A DNA stretch of 52,644 nucleotides from Sphaerochaeta sp. Phil3 (GCA_001940825.1 MSGT01000072.1:1-52644), one strand, 5' to 3'. Counted from the stretch's first letter, positions 1 through 8,263 are shown. The notes: generated from the letters alone by a model not told the origin. Translations and numbers: made by a program.

Positions 1-45
1 CCCGACTTTTGTTACAGCCCCTTGGTCTCTTTCAAATGAGAATCC

Positions 46-990
46 TTACTTCACCAAAGCCTCGGCCTTGGCGGCGATGTCATCGGCTGTGAAATTGAAG
101 GACTTGAGGAGGTAGTCAAGCTTGCCGACCTCTCCAAAGCGCTCGCCAACGTTGACGAAATCCATCTTGGTAGGACATGTCCTTGCAAGGTGGGCGGCTA
201 TTGCCTCTCCTACACCGCCAGCATAGCGGGCGTTCTCGCAAACAAGGATGCGACCGGTCTCACGGGCGGCCTTCTCAATGATATCGGTATCAAGCGGTTT
301 GATCGTGTGCATGTCGATGAGTCGTGCCTTGATGCCCTTTTCGGACAGGCTGTCGCAGGCCTTCTCCGCCTGTTCCATCATTGTCTCGCCGGTTGCGACT
401 ATGGTAAGGTCTGAGCCTTCACGCACGACGATGCCCTTTCCAAGCTCGATCTTCGTGCCAACAGGATAGCGGTGCGTTGCGCCCTTTCTGCGGATTCTGG
501 TGTAAGAGCTGTGGCCGCTTTCGTATGCCTGGCGCACAAGTTCATAGCAGCTCTGGGTGTCGGATGGATCAAGGATGATGAGATCCGGAATAAGTCTCAT
601 AAGTCCAATGTCCTCGAAAGGCATGTGCGTGCCGCCGTTGAGCTGGGCAGTGACACCTGGGTCAGTACCAATGAGGTGTACGCGCCTCTTTGCATAGTTG
701 ACGGAAAGGAAGAACTGGTCGTAGGCCCTTCTTGAAGAGAATACGCCAAAGGAGTGTGCGAATGGAACGAATCCCATTGAAGAAAGACCTGCGGCAACAC
801 CAACCATATTGGCCTCTGCAATGCCGCAGTTGAAGGCACGGTCAGGGAACTGTTTGAAGAAGTTTCCGCTTCCAATGCAGCTTACGAGGTCTGCATCAAG
901 AAGAACGACTTCTGGGTGCTCCGTTGCAAGATCCGTTATGGCTGCGACCATTGCATCCCTCATGTTGGAAATCGTGGATGTATCTCTCAT
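46..990 (-). CDS. transketolase, C-terminal subunit
   Basis: This is the pyrimidine-binding plus C-terminal half of a split transketolase, 314 aa. With its partner it moves two-carbon ketol units between sugar phosphates in the cytosol (non-oxidative pentose phosphate pathway). The stretch FNCGIAEANMVGVAAG (about residues 53-68) carries the glutamate that activates thiamine diphosphate in this family. The C-terminal Rossmann-like part follows from about residue 190. The start overlaps the stop of the N-terminal subunit gene by 4 nt (ATGA), so the two are translationally coupled and must be made together. Length is usual for the split form. The split architecture is common in anaerobes and spirochaetes. 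A sulfoacetaldehyde- or DXS-like role is less likely. Confidence 0.93.
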   Translation of the reverse strand: MRDTSTISNMRDAMVAAITDLATEHPEVVLLDADLVSCIGSGNFFKQFPDRAFNCGIAEANMVGVAAGLSSMGFVPFAHSFGVFSSRRAYDQFFLSVNYAKRRVHLIGTDPGVTAQLNGGTHMPFEDIGLMRLIPDLIILDPSDTQSCYELVRQAYESGHSSYTRIRRKGATHRYPVGTKIELGKGIVVREGSDLTIVATGETMMEQAEKACDSLSEKGIKARLIDMHTIKPLDTDIIEKAARETGRILVCENARYAGGVGEAIAAHLARTCPTKMDFVNVGERFGEVGKLDYLLKSFNFTADDIAAKAEALVK

Positions 991-1820
991 TTTGCACCTC
1001 CAGTTAGAGCTTCGATTGCCCTCTCTTCATCTTCATGGCTTACGACCATGCTGTGATTGGCCTTGATTCCTTCACCAGGGAGATACCCCTTGCTCTTTAT
1101 GGTGTCAAGAATGATCATGCTTGGTCTGTCCTTGGCCTGCTTTGCACACTCTATGGCATGGGCTATTTGGTTGAAATCGTGGCCGTTTATGCGCTGGACA
1201 TGCCAGTTGAAACCAAGCCAACGGGTGTCTATGTTGTCCATGTTTATGATGTCCTGCGTGTAGCCATCAAGCTGCTGGCGGTTGAAATCCGTGAAGGCTA
1301 TGAGGTTTCCAAGCTTTTGTGTGGATGCGAACTCGGCGGCCTCCCACACCTGACCTTCCTGGCTTTCGCCATCGCCAAGCATGAGGTATGTATATGAGCT
1401 TTCACCCTTGAGCCTTTGTCCAAGGGCAATCCCAACGGCTGCGCTTGCACCCTGTCCAAGAGAACCCGTGGTGAAGTCTATTCCAGGGGTCTTGAGCATA
1501 TCGCAGTGGCTCGGAAGGTTTGTGCCTCCCTGATTGAGGGTCATGAGCCATTCCTTTGGGAAAAAGCCCTTCTCCGCAAGCGTTGCATACACTGCGGGAC
1601 CTGCATGACCTTTTGAGCACACGAACCTGTCGCGGCCTTCCATGTGTGGATTGGAAGGGTCAACGTTCATTTCATGGAAATAGAGATATGTAAGGATCTC
1701 GATTATGGACATGGAGCCGCCGATATGTCCGTTTCCAAGATGTGCTATCTCATGGATTGTGGACACACGCAGATCCGTGGCCTTGGCCTTCAATGCCTCC
1801 AAAGTCTGGGTATCAAGCAT
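987..1820 (-). CDS. transketolase, N-terminal subunit
   Basis: This is the diphosphate-binding half of a split transketolase, 277 aa. It binds thiamine diphosphate and Mg2+ through the GDGESQEG...FTDFN motif (about residues 148-180). An early HxGHIGGS-like segment (AHLGNGHIGGSMS, residues 27-39) is typical of transketolase. It is first in a two-gene operon and overlaps the C-terminal subunit by ATGA. The ATG at 1820 is preceded by AGAGAGGA as ribosome binding site and, further upstream, by a good sigma70-type promoter. Together the two genes make one functional enzyme. Confidence 0.94.
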   Translation of the reverse strand: MLDTQTLEALKAKATDLRVSTIHEIAHLGNGHIGGSMSIIEILTYLYFHEMNVDPSNPHMEGRDRFVCSKGHAGPAVYATLAEKGFFPKEWLMTLNQGGTNLPSHCDMLKTPGIDFTTGSLGQGASAAVGIALGQRLKGESSYTYLMLGDGESQEGQVWEAAEFASTQKLGNLIAFTDFNRQQLDGYTQDIINMDNIDTRWLGFNWHVQRINGHDFNQIAHAIECAKQAKDRPSMIILDTIKSKGYLPGEGIKANHSMVVSHEDEERAIEALTGGAK

Positions 1821-1889
1821 AAACGTTCCTCTCTTTTCATCGCGTTTGGCATAGAAATGCTGTCACTGCATTCAAAGCACGTGTCTGCT

Positions 1890-1918
1890 AATATATCACA
1901 TTACATTGGAACATGCAA
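1890..1918 (-). promoter_or_regulatory. sigma70-type promoter of the transketolase operon
   Basis: On the minus strand TTGCAT (1918-1913), a 17-nt spacer and TATATT (1895-1890). It lies about 70 nt upstream of the transketolase start and points the right way. Inferred from sequence only. Confidence 0.6.
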
Positions 1919-1953
1919 AAGTCATTCGCATATACCATCCTTGGCTTGGAATG

Positions 1954-1982
1954 TTGTATACGAAAGTCCATTCTGATAGAAT
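1954..1982 (+). promoter_or_regulatory. candidate promoter of proS
   Basis: TTGTAT (1954-1959), 17-nt spacer, TAGAAT (1977-1982), 63 nt before the proS ATG. The -35 is imperfect. It is back-to-back with the transketolase promoter in the 224-nt divergent gap. Confidence 0.45.
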
Positions 1983-2044
1983 AAGCCAGCTGTCCAGACG
2001 TCCATATCCAACACGTTCTTGAAGTACAGCAAGGAGATGCAAAG

Positions 2045-3766
2045 ATGAGAATGAGCAGACTTTTTTCAAAGACCCTCAGAGAAGCTCCAAACGGAGCGGA
2101 CTGCAAAGGGTACGAGTATCTGTTGAGGGCCGGCTACATAGACCAGCTGGCGACCGGAATATTCTCTCTCCTCCCTCTAGGATTCAGATCCATCCAGAAG
2201 ATCTCCTCCATAGTCAGAGAAGAGATGAACGCATTGGGAGCCCAGGAGATACTCATGCCAGTAGTCAACCCCGGAGATCTATGGAAGGAGACAGGAAGAT
2301 TCTACAGCATAGACCGAGAAATGAGCCGCTTCAAGGACCGCAACGACCGCGACATGTGCCTTGCGATGACACATGAAGAATGCGCCACGGATCTAGGAAG
2401 GAACATCATTGACTCCTACAAGAGGCTTCCTCTCCTCGTATACCAACTCCAGACAAAATGGAGGGACGACCCAAGACCAAGGGCAGGCCTCATAAGAGTG
2501 AGGGAGTTCACCATGAAGGACAGCTACAGCTTCGACAAGGACCAGGAAGGCCTTGAGAAGGTGTACAAGGCGCACTACGATGCGTACTTCAGGATCTACA
2601 AGAAATGCGGACTTCCTGTAATAGCGGTTGGAAGCGACAGCGGCATGATGGGAGGCAAGGTGGCCCATGAATACATGTACCTCTCACCAATTGGAGAGGA
2701 CACGATTATCACCTGCCCCTCCTGCGGATACACTGCGAACCGTCAGGTAGCAAGGTTCCAGAAGGACTACTATCCAGAAGAGCCAAAGGCAAAGGAGCTC
2801 GTCGAGACTCCAAACACCAAAACCATAGAAGACCTGGTGAAGGTCCTTGGCATACCCGCCCGCAAAACCGCAAAAGCCCTATTCATGGTTGGAACATTCA
2901 TAAACGACGAGACCGGCGAAGAACACACGAAGCTCGTGGTTGGAATCGTGCGCGGTGACATGGACATTGAAGAGAACAAGCTCCAGAACGCAGCAAAGGC
3001 CAACTCTCTCAGACCTGCACACGAAGAGGAGATCCTCGAAGCAGGCATTATACCCGGCTTTGGTTCTCCAATTGGCGCAAGGGAAGGCACCATCGTAATA
3101 GTGGACGACTCAGTGGCCAAGTCCAACAACCTGGTCGCCGGAGCCAACAAGGAGGGCTTCCACTACATCAACACCAACTTTGGCGTAGACTACAATGGAA
3201 CGGTTGCAGACATAGCAAGCGCCGCACAGGACTACAGATGTCCTGTCTGCGGAAAGCCTCTGAACTCCTCCAAGGGCGTTGAGGTTGGCAACATCTTCCA
3301 GCTTGGCACCCGCTACTCAGAGGCCATGAACTGCTACTACCAGGACGAAAACGGTGCACGCAAGCCTGTCATCATGGGGAGCTACGGCATTGGAATAGGC
3401 CGTCTTCTCGCCTGCCTTTGCGAGGAATACAACGACGAACGCGGCCTCATGCTCCCAATCGCAGTCGCACCATACCAGGTCCACTTCATAAGCCTCATCA
3501 AGGAGACCGATGTCTCCGAGCGCATATATTCCCAGCTCGAAGCCGCCGGTATAGAAGTCCTCTTCGACGACAGGAAGGAGACAGCCGGCGTAAAGTTTGC
3601 AGATGCGGATCTTATTGGAGTTCCAATTAGAATCACTCTTGGCAACAGAAGCTATAAGGACGGCAAGTGCGAAGTCAAACTCAGAAGCAACGAGGATGAA
3701 GTCATGAGCTTTGACCTTGAAAACCTCGTTTCAGAGATAAAAGACCTCATTGCCAAGATTTCATAA
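2045..3766 (+). CDS. proS: prolyl-tRNA synthetase (bacterial type, with editing insert)
   Basis: Class II aminoacyl-tRNA synthetase of 573 aa, which charges tRNA-Pro with proline in the cytosol. The length matches the long bacterial ProRS form that carries a cis-editing (INS) domain between motifs 2 and 3. Visible landmarks are the N-terminal RAGYIDQLATGIFSLLPLG segment, motif 2 (TKWRDDPRPRAGLIRVREFTMKDSYSFD, about residues 137-164), a CPSCGY metal-like knuckle opening the insert near residue 225, a second CPVCGK near 398, and motif 3 (SYGIGIGRLLACLCEE, about 447-462). A C-terminal anticodon-binding domain follows. AAGGAG lies 8 nt before the ATG. It is a single gene, divergent from transketolase. 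Confidence 0.97.
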   Translation: MRMSRLFSKTLREAPNGADCKGYEYLLRAGYIDQLATGIFSLLPLGFRSIQKISSIVREEMNALGAQEILMPVVNPGDLWKETGRFYSIDREMSRFKDRNDRDMCLAMTHEECATDLGRNIIDSYKRLPLLVYQLQTKWRDDPRPRAGLIRVREFTMKDSYSFDKDQEGLEKVYKAHYDAYFRIYKKCGLPVIAVGSDSGMMGGKVAHEYMYLSPIGEDTIITCPSCGYTANRQVARFQKDYYPEEPKAKELVETPNTKTIEDLVKVLGIPARKTAKALFMVGTFINDETGEEHTKLVVGIVRGDMDIEENKLQNAAKANSLRPAHEEEILEAGIIPGFGSPIGAREGTIVIVDDSVAKSNNLVAGANKEGFHYINTNFGVDYNGTVADIASAAQDYRCPVCGKPLNSSKGVEVGNIFQLGTRYSEAMNCYYQDENGARKPVIMGSYGIGIGRLLACLCEEYNDERGLMLPIAVAPYQVHFISLIKETDVSERIYSQLEAAGIEVLFDDRKETAGVKFADADLIGVPIRITLGNRSYKDGKCEVKLRSNEDEVMSFDLENLVSEIKDLIAKIS

Positions 3767-3827
3767 GGCTTTTTGAAACTTTCTCTAGCGTTTTGTAACC
3801 TTTTTACTTTAAACTTGGTGTATAGGT

Positions 3828-3860
3828 GACTGTGCGGCTTCTCGACGGAGCCGTGCAGTC
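3828..3860 (+). other. 12-bp hairpin in the leader of the barrel-like gene
   Basis: GACTGTGCGGCT (3828-3839) pairs with AGCCGTGCAGTC (3849-3860), with two G-T wobbles and a 9-nt loop. No T-run follows, so it looks like a leader structure (stability or regulation) 33 nt before the ATG at 3894 rather than the proS terminator. Confidence 0.5.
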
Positions 3861-3893
3861 GAACACGGGTAGAAAGAAAAAAGAGGTGCAAAA

Positions 3894-4565
3894 ATGAAAA
3901 CTTCAAAGAAAGTGGTCGCAATTCTTGCGATTCTGGCTATCGTTTGTGTATCTGCATTCGCAGTTGAAACAGAAACGACGGTAAAGAAATCCAATTGGAG
4001 TATAAACGCCGGAACTTCATACGGCGTCTCCCACATAGGAGGTTCCTATAATCTTGGACGCTGGGAGTTTGGAGGGAACCTTTTCACAGGTTTTCCAAAC
4101 CTTGCGATCATAAGCTGCGTGAACGCCATTGAAAACGGAGACGAAATGCCAACCTTTCTCGAAGCGATGCAGCTGTGCTTCATTGCATACGCAGGGAACA
4201 TAAGTGCAATGTACGATGTCACAAAGAGCGACAAGTTTGATGTGGACTTTGGTTTTGCACTGTCAGGACTATCCACAGGATCTGTTATGAGAGAGGCGTT
4301 TTCAAGTTCAGGGTTCCAAGGAGCTGGAGTCATCTCCGTAGACGTTGCGGCAAGACTCAAATGGAACCTCAACGACCACAGCGGAATCTACGCCGCCACA
4401 GAGCTTCCACTTGCAGGAATATTTATTGCAAATCAGACAGAAAGCGAAACGAACGAAAACACAACCAGTGCAATCCCATTTGCAGTTCTGACTCCTGAGT
4501 TCATTCCTGCCGCATTGATTCTCATGCTCTATACGGCAAGGATCGGCTACGTCTACAGCTTCTAA
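3894..4565 (+). CDS. putative outer-membrane beta-barrel protein
   Basis: Exported protein of 223 aa. Residues 1-24 are a clear signal peptide (KTSKK then a hydrophobic stretch to CVSAFA, cleavage expected after AFA). The mature part alternates polar and aromatic/hydrophobic residues with many Gly and Ser, as in strand-forming segments (WSINAGTSYGVSHIGGSYN, WEFGGNLF, FDVDFGFALSG). It ends GYVYSF, and a C-terminal Phe is typical of substrates of the BAM outer-membrane assembly machine. No family was recognised by eye, so the barrel assignment is inference. GAGGTG precedes the ATG. It stands alone, with a leader hairpin upstream and a strong terminator downstream. Confidence 0.55.
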   Translation: MKTSKKVVAILAILAIVCVSAFAVETETTVKKSNWSINAGTSYGVSHIGGSYNLGRWEFGGNLFTGFPNLAIISCVNAIENGDEMPTFLEAMQLCFIAYAGNISAMYDVTKSDKFDVDFGFALSGLSTGSVMREAFSSSGFQGAGVISVDVAARLKWNLNDHSGIYAATELPLAGIFIANQTESETNENTTSAIPFAVLTPEFIPAALILMLYTARIGYVYSF

Positions 4566-4583
4566 ACTCAAGGACATCGGGCT

Positions 4584-4622
4584 AAAAAAAGCTTCAAGGC
4601 CAACAACCTTGAAGCTTTTTTC
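4584..4622 (+). terminator. rho-independent terminator after the barrel-like gene
   Basis: GCTTCAAGG (4591-4599), 7-nt loop, CCTTGAAGC (4607-4615), flanked by an A-run before and TTTTTT after. The stem extends through A/T pairs and is symmetrical, so it may also stop the ankyrin gene coming from the other strand. Confidence 0.9.
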
Positions 4623-4657
4623 ATGTCTAGTGGCGTTTCAGGCCATCAAAAGCGCTA

Positions 4658-5167
4658 TCAAAGACCAAGCTGCTTGAGGATGGTGATGATGTAGGCGCGC
4701 TTTTCCCTGCGAGCGTATTCCATTACGTTGTGGCCCTGCCAGTCGCACATGTTCACGTCTGCGCCACAAGCAAGGAGCTGGGAGAAAATCCTTGTGTTCT
4801 CGTTGGACTGCACAGCCATGATGAGAGGGGTCTCGCCAAGATAGTTGCGGGCGTTGACATCGGCGCCGGCGTCTATGAGGGCCTCGACAACCTTTGGATT
4901 AGAGCACTTGTTGGCTGCAAGGTGAAGAGCGTTGGATTTGTACTTTGGCTCCACTGCGTGTATGTCTGCGCCTGCGTGTATGAGGGCCTTGAGTACGACG
5001 ACATGCGTGTTGTACTGTGCGGCGAGCATTATTGGACTCATACCCCAATCGTTGGTGCAATTGACATCGGCACCAAGCTTGACAAGGTCGTGGATCTCCT
5101 TGGCCTTGGTTGCGGACACTGCTGCAGAAAGAAGCTTCTTGTTCAGTGTTTTTTGTTTATTTGTCAT
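4658..5167 (-). CDS. ankyrin-repeat protein
   Basis: Small 169-aa protein made almost wholly of ankyrin repeats, which form a protein-binding solenoid. Four to five repeats can be read: GADVNCTNDWGMSPIMLAAQ (about 33-52), GADIHAVEPKYKSNALHLAA (67-86), GADVNARNYLGETPLIMAVQ (101-120) and GADVNMCDWQGHNVMEYARR (135-154). There is no signal peptide or membrane segment, so it is probably cytosolic. A weak AAGG ribosome binding site precedes the ATG. It is a single gene with no partner nearby, so its target cannot be guessed. Confidence 0.85.
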   Translation of the reverse strand: MTNKQKTLNKKLLSAAVSATKAKEIHDLVKLGADVNCTNDWGMSPIMLAAQYNTHVVVLKALIHAGADIHAVEPKYKSNALHLAANKCSNPKVVEALIDAGADVNARNYLGETPLIMAVQSNENTRIFSQLLACGADVNMCDWQGHNVMEYARREKRAYIITILKQLGL

Positions 5168-5213
5168 TTCCTTACCTTCTTATTCTTTCCAATAATGAAA
5201 GATACTAAAGCGG

Positions 5214-5242
5214 ATTATTTCAGAAAAACCAATTAATGTAAA
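5214..5242 (-). promoter_or_regulatory. candidate promoter of the ankyrin gene
   Basis: On the minus strand TTTACA (5242-5237), 17-nt spacer, AATAAT (5219-5214), about 47 nt upstream of the ankyrin start. Confidence 0.4.
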
Positions 5243-5318
5243 CCTTTGGACCCTTCTTGGATGCTTACATTTCAAATGTTTTGGATGTTTTTCACTTTCC
5301 TACTCAAAGGGTTTGCAC

Positions 5319-5324
5319 TATAAT
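5319..5324 (+). promoter_or_regulatory. -10 box upstream of adenosine deaminase
   Basis: Perfect TATAAT with only a weak -35 (TTTCCT-like). Transcription would start near 5331, inside the 5' part of the long open frame, which supports the GTG start at 5368 rather than an earlier one. Confidence 0.45.
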
Positions 5325-5367
5325 CAACCAAAGGCTTTTTCAGAAAGGTTTTCACAGGAGGAATGCG

Positions 5368-6459
5368 GTGATTCCACACGACATTATTGAAAGGGTTCCA
5401 AAAGTCGAGCTTCATGACCATCTAGACGGGGGTCTCAGACCTTCCACCGTCATAGACCTTGCACGCCAATACGATGTTTCGATTCCAAGCACGGACGAGA
5501 AGGAGCTTAAACTATGGTTCGAGCAGGGCTGCAAACTCAAGAGCCTTTCGTTGTATTTGGAGACATTCTCCGTCACCAATGCCGTAATGCAGACCCCCCA
5601 GTCTCTAACAAGAGTCGCCTACGAAGCGGTTCAGGATTGGCACAAGGAGAACGTGGTCTACGGGGAAATCCGTTTTGCACCAATCCTCCATACGATGAAC
5701 GGACTCACTATGGATCAGGTCGTCCAAGCGGTGCTTGAAGGAATGGAACAGGGAAAAAGAGAAACAGGCGTACACTATGGGGTGATTCTTTGCGCCATGA
5801 GGAACCAAAGCCCAAACGTAAGCCTTGAAGTAGCAAAGCTTGCAACTGCATACAGAGACAGAGGGGTCGTGGGATTCGACCTTGCAGGGGATGAAAGCGG
5901 CTTTCCTCCCAAAAAGCACATAGAAGCGTTCCAGTACATCAGAAACAAGAACTTCAACATAACAATCCACGCAGGAGAGGCCTTTGGACTTGAATCCATC
6001 TGGCAGGCAATCCAAGTATGCGGTGCCCATAGAATTGGACACGGAACACATCTTGTGGACGACATGAGTCTTGACGGGCTTCGTATAGAGTCAATGGGGG
6101 ATCTTGCCCACTTCATCCAAGACAAGAGAATCCCTTTGGAGATGTGCCTTTCCAGCAACATTGGAACAGGAGCCGCCAAGAGCTTTGGAACCCATCCCTT
6201 CATAGTGTTCTTCCGCAACCATTTCAGGGTATTCCTGTGTACTGACAACCGCCTTATGAGCAACACAAGCATGACCAAGGAAATGGAAATCGCCTGCGAC
6301 AACTTTGGCCTCACCCTCAAGGATCTTGAGAAGATAAGCGTGAACGCAATGAAGAGCGCATTCGTACACCACGACGAGAAGCTTGTGATAATCTACGAAA
6401 TCATCAAGAAACAGTTCGCGGACCTTAGGAAGGAGTTTGGATACTCGGACTGGAACTGA
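5368..6459 (+). CDS. add: adenosine deaminase
   Basis: Deaminates adenosine and deoxyadenosine to inosine and deoxyinosine in purine salvage; 363 aa, a normal length. The metal and catalytic residues of the family are visible: HDHLDGGLRP near the start (HxH zinc ligands), HAGEAFG (zinc His and catalytic Glu, near 202-208), HRIGHGTHL (near 221-229) and SSNIG...FLCTDN (metal Asp near 296). The open frame extends 37 codons upstream, but that part has no family similarity and contains a TATAAT box. AGGAGG at 5356-5361 sits 6 nt before GTG at 5368, so that start is chosen. With tdk and deoC elsewhere in the window, this points to active nucleoside salvage. Confidence 0.93.
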   Translation: MIPHDIIERVPKVELHDHLDGGLRPSTVIDLARQYDVSIPSTDEKELKLWFEQGCKLKSLSLYLETFSVTNAVMQTPQSLTRVAYEAVQDWHKENVVYGEIRFAPILHTMNGLTMDQVVQAVLEGMEQGKRETGVHYGVILCAMRNQSPNVSLEVAKLATAYRDRGVVGFDLAGDESGFPPKKHIEAFQYIRNKNFNITIHAGEAFGLESIWQAIQVCGAHRIGHGTHLVDDMSLDGLRIESMGDLAHFIQDKRIPLEMCLSSNIGTGAAKSFGTHPFIVFFRNHFRVFLCTDNRLMSNTSMTKEMEIACDNFGLTLKDLEKISVNAMKSAFVHHDEKLVIIYEIIKKQFADLRKEFGYSDWN

Positions 6460-6482
6460 TCCATTGGATTCCCCTCCTGGGT

Positions 6483-7160
6483 CTACAGATTCTCCTTCCA
6501 CACCTGAACGGGATTGAGCCTGAACCTCACTAGGCAGTACAACCACGCAACTGCAATGCTTGAAAGATGGATCAGATGCGCCACTCCCCCATTGAGCCCC
6601 ACGATCTGGTCGAAAAGCTCAATTGCAATGAACACCATCACTGCAATTGGCATCTTCATTGGAATGAAGAAGAAAAGCAGCACCCTTGCCTGAGGAAACA
6701 GCACAGCAGCAAGGAAAAGCAGCGCATAAATGGAGCCCGATGCCCCTATGATCACCGCTGCAAGCGCACCCTGCAGCAAATAGAACACGTAGCTTACAAC
6801 ACCACCCAAAACGCCGCACACGAAGTAGAACAGCAAGAACTCCCTTGTCCCCACAGCCCTCTCTAAGAGCTGTCCAAACATTATGAGCCCCAGCATGTTG
6901 AACAAAAGATGCGAAAAGCTGCTGTGCACGAACATATAGGTGAAGAACTGCCACACCCACCCCATATTCACGCATCCGGGTATCAACCCAAGCCAATATA
7001 TGAGAGGCAATCCCTTTATGCGAATGTTCGCATAGTTCACGAGCATATAGACAAGCACATTCACCATGACCAAGTACATGGCAGCGTTGGAATATGTATA
7101 CTTGAATTTCTTGTTGAGAAGTCCATCTTTGAGCATACAGTAAAAATAGGGATTGGACAT
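6483..7160 (-). CDS. rhomboid-family intramembrane serine protease
   Basis: Inner-membrane protein of 225 aa with about six membrane segments. Family marks are HSSFSHLLFNMLGLIMFG (the conserved HxxxN helix), GASGSIYAL (nucleophile Ser in GASG, about residue 142) and the final VAHLIHLSS segment that should supply the catalytic His (about residue 188). The usual small-residue motif AHxGG around that His is here AHLIHLSS, so packing of the dyad may differ. It is convergent with add, leaving only 23 nt between the two stops and no obvious terminator. The substrate is unknown. Confidence 0.85.
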   Translation of the reverse strand: MSNPYFYCMLKDGLLNKKFKYTYSNAAMYLVMVNVLVYMLVNYANIRIKGLPLIYWLGLIPGCVNMGWVWQFFTYMFVHSSFSHLLFNMLGLIMFGQLLERAVGTREFLLFYFVCGVLGGVVSYVFYLLQGALAAVIIGASGSIYALLFLAAVLFPQARVLLFFFIPMKMPIAVMVFIAIELFDQIVGLNGGVAHLIHLSSIAVAWLYCLVRFRLNPVQVWKENL

Positions 7161-7359
7161 GCTTAAGTCAACCTTATTACATTCTTCTTCATTTTAACTT
7201 TTTATGTAACAAATATAACATTTTGTGGAAGAAAATACATTTTGCTCTTTATTTTATGTATTATTATGTGAATAATGGTCACAGAAATTGCATTCTCCAA
7301 GTCTGAATACATTACCCAAAAGTGCAAAGCACAAATCCAGGCACTTGCAGTTTCACAGC

Positions 7360-7400
7360 GCTGGGTTGGCTTTCTCTCCCATTCAACCAGCCAACCCAGC
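7360..7400. repeat. perfect 12-bp inverted repeat (hairpin)
   Basis: GCTGGGTTGGCT (7360-7371) and AGCCAACCCAGC (7389-7400) separated by 17 nt. No T-run, so it is not a standard terminator. It abuts the degenerate repeat copy. Confidence 0.75.
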
Positions 7401-7409
7401 CTTCTTTCT

Positions 7410-7490
7410 TGACAATTGGTTCATCTGCTACGTCAGTTCGCTCGGGCCGTACCAAAAGTACTATCCTTCGCTTGTATCCTTGAATATGGC
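7410..7490 (-). repeat. dispersed repeat, copy A
   Basis: Read on the minus strand, a core GTACGGCCCGAGCGAAC followed by GTAGCAGATGAACC matches GTACGACCCGAGCGAAC and GCAGTAGATGACC at 38940-38973, with a similar AGTAC-rich lead-in and an ACCAA..CAAGAAA tail. About four fifths of some 55 bases match by eye. Confidence 0.6.
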
Positions 7491-7627
7491 TTGAATACCG
7501 GCGAAAGTTTTGCATGTTGAGGGTCAGCTGCGAGCATTTTTCTTCATTTTGACGAATTTTGAGCGTTTAGGAAGAAAATTTTCTTCTTCTTTTACGTTTT
7601 CAAGGGTTTATGAAGAAAACGCTGGTC

Positions 7628-7656
7628 TTTCAATTTGAGCTATAACAGAGTATAAC
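7628..7656 (+). promoter_or_regulatory. promoter of rlmE, implying a leaderless mRNA
   Basis: TTTCAA (7628-7633), 17-nt spacer, TATAAC (7651-7656). The ATG begins 7 nt after the -10 box, so transcription would start at or next to the start codon. No ribosome binding site is present. Confidence 0.5.
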
Positions 7657-7663
7657 TTATGAC

Positions 7664-8263
7664 ATGGCGACAAGCAGAAGAGACACAGCCGATTCCTATA
7701 CCCAAAGAGCCCACAAGGAGGGCTACCCTGCCCGCAGCGTCTACAAACTGGAGGAAATCCAAAAGGCCAACAACATCATCAAGCCAGGCGACACCGTCCT
7801 TGATGTTGGAGCCGCCCCTGGCAGTTGGACGCTCTATACCCACAGGATGCTTCTCAAAGGAAGAGGAACCATCATAAGCGTGGACCTCAACCCTTTGAAC
7901 CTCAACCCGGTTCCTCCAACAGTGACGGCCTATGTAGGAGATGCCTTCTCAAAGGAGATAAGGGAGAAGCTCACGAGCCATGGCCCTTTCGATGCAATCA
8001 TAAGCGATGCCGCCCCAATGACGACAGGAAACAGGACGGTTGACACTACAAGAAGCGAGTGGCTTGCAGAGCAGGTCGTAATCCTGGCCCAGAAGCAGCT
8101 CAAACAGCATGGGAACCTCGTCATCAAGATATTCCAAGGCGGAGGCCAACAGCAGATACTCCAGACCATGCGCAGCATGTTCACGAAGGCCAAGACTCTC
8201 AAACCAAAGGCCTGCCGAGTGGACAGCTTTGAAATCTACCTCATAGGTCTAGACAAGAAATAG
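7664..8263 (+). CDS. rlmE: 23S rRNA 2'-O-ribose methyltransferase RlmE (FtsJ/RrmJ)
   Basis: Methylates the 2'-OH of a U in the 23S rRNA A-loop using S-adenosylmethionine; 199 aa. The RRDTADSYTQRAHKEGYPARSVYKL start, the SAM motif VLDVGAAPGSW (about residues 46-56), SDAAP (about 110-114), LVIKIFQGG (about 150-158) and FEIYL (about 190-194) provide the K-D-K-E catalytic tetrad. The ATG at 7664 has no Shine-Dalgarno sequence but lies 7 nt behind a -10 box. It is a single gene. In many bacteria rlmE sits by ftsH, but not here. It is convergent with htpG and shares a symmetrical terminator. Confidence 0.93.
   Translation: MATSRRDTADSYTQRAHKEGYPARSVYKLEEIQKANNIIKPGDTVLDVGAAPGSWTLYTHRMLLKGRGTIISVDLNPLNLNPVPPTVTAYVGDAFSKEIREKLTSHGPFDAIISDAAPMTTGNRTVDTTRSEWLAEQVVILAQKQLKQHGNLVIKIFQGGGQQQILQTMRSMFTKAKTLKPKACRVDSFEIYLIGLDKK

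Larger units (their letters stand above)
7161..7663. other. 503-nt gene-poor region with inverted repeat and degenerate repeat copy
   Basis: No convincing gene. The first 120 nt are very AT-rich and should hold the rhomboid promoter. 7360-7400 is a strong inverted repeat. About 7410-7490 (minus) is a copy of the repeat family found in tandem near 38.8 kb. The end (7628-7656) is the rlmE promoter. Short open frames here lack ribosome binding sites and follow the repeat, not a protein. Confidence 0.6.

Noticed and set aside
2770-3150. Antisense open frame within proS (and similar long frames opposite oppA, tktN, dnaX and the permeases)
   Set aside because: These mirror the codon bias of the true genes and have no ribosome binding sites or recognisable domains.
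7312-7515. 67-codon minus-strand open frame
   Set aside because: Covers the dispersed repeat copy and the inverted repeat. The similarity to the 38.9-kb region is at DNA level in several frames, not that of a conserved protein.
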